Source: a virus | Direction: 5' to 3' (one strand) | Length of the DNA stretch: 36,098 nucleotides | Virus record (IMG/VR): IMGVR_UViG_3300034682_000193 | Span: 1-36,098 of that record | Shown here: positions 22,074-29,746 of the stretch, piece after piece | How positions within the stretch are numbered: position 1 is the first letter of the stretch | Layout of the letters: the number at the start of each line of letters is the position of its first letter | The notes under the pieces: generated by a model | Told to the model about the DNA's origin: nothing | Databases searched by the model: none | The model's input: only the letters and a program-made list of their open reading frames with translations | Program-made: the position numbers and the translations under genes

Positions 22074-22561
22074 ATCGGGTGCTTCTGGCGCTGCTGCTTG
22101 GCTTGAGTGCCCTGGTCATCTGGCAAAGGGGTTCGGTTGCCCAGGCGCACCGAGCTGCCGACATCGCCTCGGCTGCCCGAGACAAAGCTCGTGATGAGCG
22201 TGACGCCGCTGCGGCAGCACTGGCTGATGCAAACGCTGTGCTGGCGCTGGAGCGTGCTAGTGCTCAAGCAGCCAATCGCCTGGCTGCCACATATGAAAAG
22301 GAAAAGGACGATGCACAGAAAGACTCTGATCGCCTTGTCGCTGATCTCCGCGGTGGCAATCAGCGCCTGCACCAGCGCTGGCAAGCGGTCGTCGCCACCG
22401 CCGAGCTGTCCGCAGCCGCCGCTGCCGCCAGCCAGCCTGATGGTCGAGCCGACGACCGAATTGAGAGTGCGGGCAGAGCTATTGGCGCCGCAGCCCAGTG
22501 CGACGCACAAGTGAGGGCGCTGCAGGCATACGCGCTGCTCTGCACGGGAGGTTCAAAGTGA
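22070..22561 (+). CDS. Rz: Rz-like inner-membrane spanin (DUF2514-like)
   Basis: 163 aa, GAGGAG upstream and ATGA overlap with the holin candidate. Uncleaved N-terminal anchor (VLLALLLGLSALVIW, about 4-18), then a periplasmic Ala-rich coiled coil (about 25-100) with charged EKEKDDAQKDSDRLVADLRG, and a C-terminal domain with two Cys (about 143-157). This is i-spanin architecture. With Rz1 it would fuse inner and outer membranes at lysis. The companion Rz1 is nested in another frame. Confidence 0.85.
   Translation: MNRVLLALLLGLSALVIWQRGSVAQAHRAADIASAARDKARDERDAAAAALADANAVLALERASAQAANRLAATYEKEKDDAQKDSDRLVADLRGGNQRLHQRWQAVVATAELSAAAAAASQPDGRADDRIESAGRAIGAAAQCDAQVRALQAYALLCTGGSK
22311..22514 (+). 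CDS. Rz1: Rz1-like outer-membrane lipoprotein spanin, nested in Rz
   Basis: 67 aa in the +1 frame wholly inside Rz. Start at 22311 follows AAGGA; an earlier ATG at 22293 is possible. A lipoprotein signal MHRKTLIALSLISAVAISAC has lipobox I-S-A-C (Cys20). The mature part is Pro-rich (SSPPPSCPQPPLPP), typical of o-spanins. Nested Rz1 is a known arrangement in lambda, and the coding of both frames explains the odd codon bias here. Confidence 0.85.
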   Translation: MHRKTLIALSLISAVAISACTSAGKRSSPPPSCPQPPLPPASLMVEPTTELRVRAELLAPQPSATHK

Positions 22562-22902
22562 GCGAAGTCGAGTTCCTGCGGGATCTGGATGCTTCCCTGC
22601 ATGCAGCTTTCGCCGTTGCCGGGATGGCGTCGATTGGTACGCATACAGCGAAGAAGGACGGTGCTGTGACGGCAAACGTCCGCGTCTACATCGCCCGTGA
22701 CGTTGAGACCATCGGAGAGCTTCGTCAGTTCGTTGCCGGGCGGGTCGAGATCGCTTACCTGCGTGCTGATGTTGAGCCAGAGCAGGGCGACCGCCTGGAA
22801 GTGGGAGTAGCAGGGAGCGGGCTTGGCGTGGAGGTGTTCGTGAACAGCAAGAAGCTCAGCGACGACGGCTCCCGCAGCCGGTGGCTGGTGAACCGTGGTT
22901 GA
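22558..22902 (+). CDS. Head-tail joining or head completion protein (gpFII-like position)
   Basis: 114 aa from a GTG with GGGAGG at 6 bases; it overlaps the Rz stop. N-terminal helix (FLRDLDASLHAAFAVAG), then beta strands (GAVTANVRVYIARDVET, VEIAYLRADVEPEQGDRLEV and EVFVNSKKLSDDG) as in small head-tail connectors such as lambda gpFII. Sequence identity to a named family is not clear. Position before the tail completion and tube genes supports the call. Confidence 0.5.
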   Translation: MSEVEFLRDLDASLHAAFAVAGMASIGTHTAKKDGAVTANVRVYIARDVETIGELRQFVAGRVEIAYLRADVEPEQGDRLEVGVAGSGLGVEVFVNSKKLSDDGSRSRWLVNRG

Positions 22903-23377
22903 CCTGGCCGAGCCGCTGTCCTGGCAGCTGGTCGAGTTCCTGCGGGGCCGCGTGGAGCTGATCCGGGAGAGTGCTGGCTTCCGCACCGACATCGGCACCG
23001 GCTTGATCGTCGTTGACGACAGCGAAGTTGATGAAGACTTCGAGGGCCCGGCCACATTGATCTCTGTTAGGCAACTGTCGCGAAGTGGTGGGGGAAGCGC
23101 GCAGGTTACCTCGGATGCCGCGATCACCATCGAGTTCGAAGTCCCGCGTACCAGCAACCTCGCGAATCCGCGGCTGCTTGTGCACCGTGCCAGGCACGAC
23201 TTGATCCGCGCGCTCACGTTCAACGTGAAGACGCTGCCCAAGGGCATTACCAGTTTCGATCTTCTTGAAACCCAGATGGCATCCCTGGAAGACGACGCAG
23301 GGCATTCCGCTGTCGTCGCTCAGATCACCGCGCGGGCTGGTCTGACCGAGACCTTCGAGCCCGTCCCCAACCCGTAG
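22895..23377 (+). CDS. Tail completion / terminator-like protein
   Basis: 160 aa with a GTG start, overlapping the previous gene by 8 bases. A short N-terminal helix pair (WQLVEFLRGRVELIRES) is followed by alternating strands (GTGLIVVDDSEVDEDFEG, AAITIEFEVPRTSN) and a late helix-strand part. The length and the position right before the tail tube fit the gpU/tail-terminator group. I recognise no exact family. Confidence 0.5.
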   Translation: MVDLAEPLSWQLVEFLRGRVELIRESAGFRTDIGTGLIVVDDSEVDEDFEGPATLISVRQLSRSGGGSAQVTSDAAITIEFEVPRTSNLANPRLLVHRARHDLIRALTFNVKTLPKGITSFDLLETQMASLEDDAGHSAVVAQITARAGLTETFEPVPNP

Positions 23378-23390
23378 GAGAAGCACCACC

Positions 23391-24191
23391 ATGGCACAGC
23401 CCAAGGTCCGTAAATTCGCAGGCGATCTGCGCTTCTGGGAGCACGGCGCGAACGGCGCCAGGATTCCCGTCATTCCCGAGCCCACTGACAAGTTCGGCAA
23501 TCAGCCCCTGGAGCAGTCGTCGTTGACGTTCAGCTACGAAGCCGGCGACTCGGTGGAGATCAAGAGCAAGCGCCGTGATGCGCGCTATCAGCAGATCATC
23601 CACAAGGATTCCAACCCCGGCGTCACCAGCGTTTCGATCACCGCGTTGGAAGTGCCGCCGGCCATCCTGGCCCGCATGTTGTACGGCACGTTGGTGGCCA
23701 CCCAGGTTGCCGCCGGCACAGCCACCGACGCTTCCGTGACCGTGGGTAGCGTGGACACGCCGGTGAAGCTGCCGCACAACTTCCTTCTGGCCGACACCGA
23801 GCCGACTTTCAAGAAGGGGGCCGTCGATCTGGTCAAGGGCACCGATTACACCCTCGATCCGGCGCACGGCCTGCTGATTCCGAAGTCCGGCGGCCAGTTG
23901 CAAGCGGGCGATACCGTTGTGGCGAACTACAAGTACGACGCGTACCTGGAAACCGCCATCAGCGGTGGCACCACGCCGAGCAAATCCTTCCAGATCCTGG
24001 GCGACATGCAGGACCGCATCAGCGGTGACGAGGGCCTGCTGACCATCCCGAACGTCGACCTGACCGTGGACGGTGACGTGGACTGGTTCAGTGATGAGCC
24101 CATCCAGGTGACCCTGACCGGCCCGGTGATCTTCCAGGCCGGCGAGAGCGACCTGTACACCTTCAAGATCGCGGCGCTGGCAGCCGGCTGA
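23391..24191 (+). CDS. Major tail tube protein
   Basis: 266 aa with AGGAG before the start. The beta-rich sequence has SSLTFSYEAGDSVEIKSKRR, an EVPPAILARMLYGT helix and a central insertion with DYTLDPAHGLLIPKSGG. It ends with YKYDAYLETAISGGTTPSKS and a C-terminal strand SDLYTFKIAALAAG. This pattern is usual for siphophage tube proteins. It would polymerise around the tape measure. The insertion (about 120-180) has an Ig-like character and may be an exposed domain. A strong hairpin follows, consistent with high expression. Confidence 0.8.
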   Translation: MAQPKVRKFAGDLRFWEHGANGARIPVIPEPTDKFGNQPLEQSSLTFSYEAGDSVEIKSKRRDARYQQIIHKDSNPGVTSVSITALEVPPAILARMLYGTLVATQVAAGTATDASVTVGSVDTPVKLPHNFLLADTEPTFKKGAVDLVKGTDYTLDPAHGLLIPKSGGQLQAGDTVVANYKYDAYLETAISGGTTPSKSFQILGDMQDRISGDEGLLTIPNVDLTVDGDVDWFSDEPIQVTLTGPVIFQAGESDLYTFKIAALAAG

Positions 24192-24214
24192 TCGCCGGAT
24201 TGACTCCAGCATGA

Positions 24215-24239
24215 GGAGGGCGCCAGCACGGCGCCCTCC
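24215..24239 (+). terminator. 10-bp perfect hairpin after the tail tube gene
   Basis: GGAGGGCGCC (24215-24224) pairs with GGCGCCCTCC (24230-24239), loop AGCAC. No T run follows, so it is probably a partial terminator or a 3' stability stem between the abundant tube gene and the low-level gpZ and tape-measure genes. The rest of 24192-24262 shows no gene. Confidence 0.6.
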
Positions 24240-24262
24240 CGATTCGAACCAGGAAGGGTGCC

Positions 24263-24913
24263 ATGGCGTCCAATCGCAACAACAACCTGCTCAAGTTTTT
24301 CGTCAGCGGGCGCCGTGCGAAGGGCCTCCATGGCTTGACCAATCTTGCTGGCGACGTTCTCAACCGCTACGACCTGTCAGTGCAAAGGGCCTTCATCGGC
24401 CTGCAGCGACGGGCAGGCCCTGCGACCACGCAAGAGGTGCGGGGGTCCTACAACATCCGCGCGGCCGCGCTGAGGGGGAAGTACCGCGTGGAGACCGGTG
24501 AGCGCGGCTACTCGACGGGCAAGCGCGGTAGGGATGACTTCCTCTCGATCTGGGCGAGTACCCGGCAAATCTCGCTTCTCGAATTCGGTGGCCGCTGGGC
24601 TGGCAGGCGATCGGCCGGCGCAACGGCCAGCATCGGTCTCGGCGAGTCCAGAAGTTATGACGGAGCGTTCATCGCCACAATCAAGGGCCGAAGGGCCATT
24701 CGAGTGCGAAGTTGGGACCGCGCTACCCAGAAGCGGGCGGGGCGAGGCCCTGTTCGGATTCTTCGGGGCCCAAGCCCCTTCGAGATGCTCTCAGGCGCTG
24801 ACGGCAACAGCCGGGCTCTCGCAGCGCGCAGCCGCTTGATCGAACGTTTTCACACCACGTACCTGACTGAGTTGCGCCGCCAGTGGCGCGTCAATGGAAA
24901 GAGCAATGGCTGA
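24263..24913 (+). CDS. Minor tail protein Z family
   Basis: 216 aa (lambda gpZ 192), AGGAAGG before the ATG. The N-terminal helix NLLKFFVSGRRAKGLHGLTN, RAFIGLQRRAGPATTQEVRG, the ISLLEFGGRW strand and the basic tail RFHTTYLTELRRQW fit the gpZ group needed for tail completion. It sits after the tube gene, whereas lambda has it before. Stop overlaps the tape-measure start as ATGGCTGA. Confidence 0.65.
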   Translation: MASNRNNNLLKFFVSGRRAKGLHGLTNLAGDVLNRYDLSVQRAFIGLQRRAGPATTQEVRGSYNIRAAALRGKYRVETGERGYSTGKRGRDDFLSIWASTRQISLLEFGGRWAGRRSAGATASIGLGESRSYDGAFIATIKGRRAIRVRSWDRATQKRAGRGPVRILRGPSPFEMLSGADGNSRALAARSRLIERFHTTYLTELRRQWRVNGKSNG

Positions 24914-27900
24914 CCGGCTGGAAGAAGCAATCAGGGTTGTCATTGAAACCCAGGGGCGCGAAGGTGTGGATGACCTGCGCTCGGCATTTGGCGAGCTGGG
25001 TGATGTCTCGGTCGAGACGGCGGGAAAGACTTCTAAGCTGCTCGATTCCCTGACGGGCTTGACCTCGGCGGCGGCAAAAGCCGACGCATTTGAGGCGATG
25101 CTGGACCAGTTGGGCGAGCTGGAGCGGGAGTTCAACGCCAACCAGCGGGCGGCGCTTGAGCTGAGCCTCAGCATCGGTGAGATGGAGAAGCCGTCGCGCG
25201 AGGTGTTGGCGTCACAGCGCGATCTACGCAAGGAAGGGGAGCGCCTGAAGAGGGCGCTGAACGAGCAGTGGGCCGAAGTTAGCAAGGCAGATTCGGAGCT
25301 GGCGGCGCTGGGGGTCAGCACAGCTGACCTGGCCGGCAGCCAGCAGCGCCTGCGGTCCGAGGCGGCGCGTACCACTGCGGCGCTGAGCGCGCAGGCAAAA
25401 GCAGTCAGCGATGAAGCCTCCGCTAACCGCCGTCGCACGCAGCAACTCGCGGAAGGCGACGCCGCGATGCGCAAGCAAGCGGACACGACCCGCGCAGCGC
25501 AGAAGGCTCTGGCGGAATACCGTGAGCGCGCAGACGACGCTGCTGCTGGTAGCGCGAACCTGGCTGGGGCAACCGAAGGCGCGGCAGGCTGGCTGGACAA
25601 GCTGAAGGGCCTTGCCGCCGGCGCGATAGCGTTTGTCGGCTTGAACCGGGTGGTTGACGGCATTAAGTCGATCATCAAGGAAGGTAGTGACGCGGAGCAG
25701 GAGGTCAACCAGCTCGATGCCGCCATTCAGGCGGCTGGCCGCAGCAGTGAGTTCACTGCTGAAAAGCTGCTGCAGCTTGGTAAGCAACTGCAGACCGGCC
25801 TTTTTGACGGAGGGCAGGTCAACAGCGCGATGGTGCGCATGTTGTCCTATACCAACATCGTCGGCGATCAGTTCCCCGCCGCGATGCAGATCACCATTGA
25901 CCAGGCCCAACGGCTTGGCTTGTCACTGGAGTCCTCGGCGGAGATCGTAGGCAAGGCGCTGCAGACGCCATCGAAGGCGATGGAGAGTCTTAGCAAGCAA
26001 GGCTTCACCCTGTCCGACAGCCAGAAGGAGTTGATCAAGAACCTCGAGGCAACCGGTCGCGTTGCAGAGGCGCAGACCATCATTCTCGACCTTCTCACCG
26101 AGTCCTACGGCGGCGCAGCGGCGGCAGCCAAGGTCGGAACGATCGCGGGCCTCTGGAAGGAGGCGACCGATCGCTTCAAGGATTGGAAGCAGGAAGTCGC
26201 GGATCAGGGGGTGCTGGCCTACTTCAAGGATCAGCTGACGACCCTTCTGGCGACGCTGGATCGTCTGGCGCAGGATGGGAGTCTTACCCGCTGGGCCAAG
26301 CAGACATCGCAGGCCATTATCGGGATGGCGGAGGCGGTCAAGGGGGCTACACGATGGGTGGCCGACCATGCGCGTGTAATTGGCCTCATGGCTGCGGCCT
26401 ATGCTCAGTTCAAGGTCGTAGGCGCGTTGCTTCAGCTGAACGCGTGGAGGGCGGCGTTGCTTGCGACCACGCGCGCGCAGCTGGCAAACAACGCTGCAGT
26501 TGCCGCCGGCAGTTCTGGCATCGGGCGCTTTGGGCTGTTGCTCAGGGGCCTACCGAAGGCGGTTCCGATCGCGGTATCGGTGCTGGGGCTGGAGGCCGCG
26601 ATGGGTGGTCTTGGCGTGCTCAAGACTGTTGCCCAGGACATCTGGAAGCAGCACGATCCTGCCCTGAAGCGAGCCGGCGAGGCGCAGCGTGCGTACATCA
26701 GCCAGGTTCGGGACTCCGCCTTGGAGCTTCGCCGCCAGGCCGTCTCGTTCATTGAATACCGCGACGTGGTGGTTAAGACCACTGAGGAAGTCGCTCGTAT
26801 GGGGCAGGCTGAGCGGGAAGCCTATGCGCAGCGCCTGGCAGGGCTTGAGCAGTACCTGACAGCCCAAGAGGGATTCCTGCTGATGCAGCAGAAGGCGGGC
26901 GTTGCTACGGCCGCTCAGCTGCAGGAGCTTGGCCTTGTGACACAGCAGCTGCTGGCCGTGTCTACAGGGTACGCAGGACTCTCCAAGGCGGTGAACACCG
27001 CTGCGGATGCCATGAAGAGTGGTATCGGGGGCGCGGCACAGCTGGTGGTCGAACAGCTTCAGGGCGTACAGAGCAATGCGCGCCTCGCCACCGATTCGAT
27101 CAGCAAGATGATGACGGGGCTCAATTTTGCTGATACGGGTAGCTTGGCCGCCGTTGGCAAGGCGCTGGGCTATGTCGCGTCGCAGGGCGCTGCTGCGGAG
27201 CGCAATGTTCGGGATGGGCTCCTGGAATCACTGCGGAAGCTCTCCGGTGAGGAGTTGGCAAGGTTCCAGGCTGCATCCCAGGCGGCATTTGAGGCGCTGC
27301 CTCAAAGTGCTGCCAATGCAGCCGCAGTCCTGCAGACGACGTTGCTTGCCGCGATGGAGAAGCTGGGTGTCTCCGCGTCCAGGTTGGGTGTGCAGTTCAC
27401 CGGAGCCGGCCGGGACGCGATCGCCGCGTTCGGTGCCGTAACTGAGAGCGCTGTTGCCACTGGCGTTCAGATCGAAGAGGCGTTCAAGGCAGCCCTCGGG
27501 AAGGTCGCAACGCTGGACGAGGCGAGGGCGCTTGGCGCGCTGCTGGAGGCAGCGGGAACTCAGGGCAAGGTCGGGTTCGACGCGGCGGCGCGTTCTGCAG
27601 CGGCACTGAATGCCCGCATTCGCGACATCCAGGCATCGGTGAACCCTCTGGCCGATGAGTTCGCCCGCCTCGGCATCCAGTCGCAAGAATCCCTGAACAA
27701 TGCCCGTGATTCTGCGAAGGCAGCGTTTGAGGCGATCCAACGTGGCGCCTCGCAGGGCAAAGCCAGCATCGAAGACGTGCGTCGGGCCTTCGAAGCTTAT
27801 GCAAGCACTGCACGTGCAGCAGTGGCCGATAGCGACGATTGGCGTCGAGGGCAGGTGGAATCGCAGCTCCAGGTGCAGGGACAGATCCTTCAGACGGGCC

Positions 27901-28655
27901 AGCACCTGAAGGACATGGGCGGCAGCGGCCAATCTGCGATGCAACAAGTTCAGGCCGGGGCACAGGCAGGGACGCAGGCAGTGGGGCAGCTGGCTCAGGA
28001 GACATCCCAGGCAGGTAATCAGATGGAGAACCTGGGCAACCGCGCGGAGCAGTCGGGGCAGCAGATGGGCAAGGCGGGCCAAGCTGCGCAGAGCATGGCT
28101 TTCAGCATCGGAGAGGTTTCCGACGCAGCACTCAAGGCCATGCGCAACTTGAGCGGTCCAAATCCGCTGCAGCAGTTCGCGAACGCCCTCAACAGAGTCA
28201 CGGCTCAGCGTAAGCAGCTGGCCGAATACAAGAAAGAGCTCCAGGGATTGGCCGAGACCGAGGACGAGTTCGCTTCCTCGGCAAAGAGCCGTCTTGAGTA
28301 TCAGTATGACTACCTCGGGAAGCAGGAGGTGGCGGAGGTCGCGGCGCTGGAAGCCCAGGTGCAAAGAAAGCGCGCCGAGCAGGATCGTGCGGCCGCCGAT
28401 GCGATGAAGGAGCGGCGCAGGGCCGCTCAGGCCGAGGCAGATGCTCAGGCGAAGCTCGATGCGGGGCGGATACAGGCAGGCGCCGACAAGGAACAAGTGC
28501 TGATCATCGACTGGAAAGTGCCCAGCAAAGAAGTGGTGGCCGGGGCGACCGCCCAAGAGCTCCAGCATGCCCAGAGGATCGCGAACCTGGTGACGCCGAT
28601 GGTGCTGACTGCTGTCCAGAAAAGCCGCTCGGTTTCGGTCAGGGGGCGTCGCTGA
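24906..28655 (+). CDS. Tail tape measure protein
   Basis: 1249 aa from the ATG at 24906 (an ATG at 24894 is less likely; GGAAAG favours 24906). It sets tail length and helps eject DNA. Residues about 50-215 are a long coiled coil. Around 230-255 is a hydrophobic segment (LAAGAIAFVGLNRVV). About 255-415 is the prophage tail-length tape measure domain (EVNQLDAAIQAAGRSSEF and GFTLSDSQKELIKNLEATGR). A second hydrophobic region lies at about 490-580. The rest is a helical, Ala/Gln-rich rod with a coiled coil near the end (about 1095-1200). At about 0.15 nm per residue, 1249 residues suggest a tail near 190 nm (inference from the general rule). Confidence 0.95.
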   Translation: MADRLEEAIRVVIETQGREGVDDLRSAFGELGDVSVETAGKTSKLLDSLTGLTSAAAKADAFEAMLDQLGELEREFNANQRAALELSLSIGEMEKPSREVLASQRDLRKEGERLKRALNEQWAEVSKADSELAALGVSTADLAGSQQRLRSEAARTTAALSAQAKAVSDEASANRRRTQQLAEGDAAMRKQADTTRAAQKALAEYRERADDAAAGSANLAGATEGAAGWLDKLKGLAAGAIAFVGLNRVVDGIKSIIKEGSDAEQEVNQLDAAIQAAGRSSEFTAEKLLQLGKQLQTGLFDGGQVNSAMVRMLSYTNIVGDQFPAAMQITIDQAQRLGLSLESSAEIVGKALQTPSKAMESLSKQGFTLSDSQKELIKNLEATGRVAEAQTIILDLLTESYGGAAAAAKVGTIAGLWKEATDRFKDWKQEVADQGVLAYFKDQLTTLLATLDRLAQDGSLTRWAKQTSQAIIGMAEAVKGATRWVADHARVIGLMAAAYAQFKVVGALLQLNAWRAALLATTRAQLANNAAVAAGSSGIGRFGLLLRGLPKAVPIAVSVLGLEAAMGGLGVLKTVAQDIWKQHDPALKRAGEAQRAYISQVRDSALELRRQAVSFIEYRDVVVKTTEEVARMGQAEREAYAQRLAGLEQYLTAQEGFLLMQQKAGVATAAQLQELGLVTQQLLAVSTGYAGLSKAVNTAADAMKSGIGGAAQLVVEQLQGVQSNARLATDSISKMMTGLNFADTGSLAAVGKALGYVASQGAAAERNVRDGLLESLRKLSGEELARFQAASQAAFEALPQSAANAAAVLQTTLLAAMEKLGVSASRLGVQFTGAGRDAIAAFGAVTESAVATGVQIEEAFKAALGKVATLDEARALGALLEAAGTQGKVGFDAAARSAAALNARIRDIQASVNPLADEFARLGIQSQESLNNARDSAKAAFEAIQRGASQGKASIEDVRRAFEAYASTARAAVADSDDWRRGQVESQLQVQGQILQTGQHLKDMGGSGQSAMQQVQAGAQAGTQAVGQLAQETSQAGNQMENLGNRAEQSGQQMGKAGQAAQSMAFSIGEVSDAALKAMRNLSGPNPLQQFANALNRVTAQRKQLAEYKKELQGLAETEDEFASSAKSRLEYQYDYLGKQEVAEVAALEAQVQRKRAEQDRAAADAMKERRRAAQAEADAQAKLDAGRIQAGADKEQVLIIDWKVPSKEVVAGATAQELQHAQRIANLVTPMVLTAVQKSRSVSVRGRR

Positions 28656-29071
28656 TGACCCGCATTCTGCTCGCCGGTATTGAGCTGCCGGCCGATCTCC
28701 AGTGGACCGATGAGTTCACAGCATGGAGGGTGGGGCAGCAGGTTCGAAACAGCCTCAATGGGGCAATGATCGTGCAGGAGTCCGCGCGACAGGCCGGTCG
28801 CCCCATCACGCTGCAGACAACCCGCGACGGCACTGCGTACGTCGGTGTGGTTGCCTTGCCCATCGTCCGCGCACTTCAGGCCAGTGAGAGCGAGGCGCGC
28901 CTGTCGCCTCTGGAGTTGGTCATGCCTGCCCATAACGGCGGCGATCGCACTTTCCAAGTTCGCTGGCGTCGTGTCGATGGGCCAGCTATCGAGGTCGAGC
29001 CCACTCGCTTCGCTGTTCCCGCGCTGGATTCGGACCTTTTCTCAATCACTCTTCGCCTCATGACGGTATAA
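28655..29071 (+). CDS. Tail-tip protein, unknown (after tape measure)
   Basis: 138 aa; starts inside the tape-measure stop (TGATG). N-terminal ILLAGIELPADLQWTDEFTA, a basic SARQAGRPITLQTTRDG strand pair and a C-terminal beta part. I know this pattern from small proteins next to tape-measure genes in some proteobacterial siphophages. A distal tail role is likely but not shown. Confidence 0.6.
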   Translation: MTRILLAGIELPADLQWTDEFTAWRVGQQVRNSLNGAMIVQESARQAGRPITLQTTRDGTAYVGVVALPIVRALQASESEARLSPLELVMPAHNGGDRTFQVRWRRVDGPAIEVEPTRFAVPALDSDLFSITLRLMTV

Positions 29072-29074
29072 CTA

Positions 29075-29695
29075 ATGCCCATTTCCGCAACCGACATCAA
29101 GCTCCGCCAGTCGCAGCGCCTCACAGACAATCCGGATGGTGGTGGCCGGATGATTCAGGCAGAAGTTCAGGACGGCGCCATGAACAATCTCTTCCCTGAC
29201 ATCGGCGATGAGGAGCGGACGACCGGCCGTGCCACGCTGCGCAAGATGTTTGTGCACGTGGACACTCCGAACGTTGATGTGCTGAAAGATGCTATCGGCG
29301 TCCTCATCGAGCCGCCGTCTGACCCGAAAGTGACGGTGAGCATGTTCGCAACGGGGTCCTACAGCGATGTGCGCCTGGACGCCAAGAACAGGGTCGAGAG
29401 CTACATCACCCGTGGAACCGAGTCGCGATTCATCCTGATGGGGAACCACTTCATCGGCCAGATGACGCTGCTGGTGTACACGACCGCAGATGCGCCGAGC
29501 CCTGACATCAATGACAACCTGTCGCTGTTGACGCCCGCCAGCTCGGGGCATGATGAGGGCGAGCAGTACGTGCGGGTGAAGTCGGTGCTCTCGCGCACGA
29601 CCCGAACCTTCACGGACGATCAGGGTGCTTTCGAGCGGGATGTTCTTGTCATTGAGCTGGTCAATGCCCTGCTGCGGAATTTCTACGGTCAGTAA
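29075..29695 (+). CDS. N-terminal part of a large tail protein, split by an in-frame TAA
   Basis: 206 aa up to TAA (29693-29695). The sequence QSQRLTDNPDGGGRMIQAEV, NNLFPDIGDEERTTGRATLR and PPSDPKVTVSMFATGSYSD belongs to a phage tail protein type that I remember as the start of a much longer protein. The codons after the TAA continue in the same frame without another stop to 32680 and read as normal protein (VVRYTASKPATRVYETN). So this and the next ORF are probably one broken or read-through gene of 1201 codons before its final stop. No clear ribosome-binding site before 29075; coupled to the upstream stop, 3 bases away. Confidence 0.7.
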   Translation: MPISATDIKLRQSQRLTDNPDGGGRMIQAEVQDGAMNNLFPDIGDEERTTGRATLRKMFVHVDTPNVDVLKDAIGVLIEPPSDPKVTVSMFATGSYSDVRLDAKNRVESYITRGTESRFILMGNHFIGQMTLLVYTTADAPSPDINDNLSLLTPASSGHDEGEQYVRVKSVLSRTTRTFTDDQGAFERDVLVIELVNALLRNFYGQ

Positions 29696-29746
29696 GTCGT
29701 CCGCTACACCGCGAGCAAGCCGGCCACCCGTGTCTACGAGACGAAC

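Noticed and set aside
24211-24501. Possible frameshifted tail chaperone on the plus strand
   Set aside because: It reads through the hairpin and the gpZ gene in a different frame, with Arg/Pro-rich product and no slippery site seen.
27228-28568. 446-residue minus-strand ORF
   Set aside because: Shadow of the tape-measure gene, Leu/Arg/His-rich composition.
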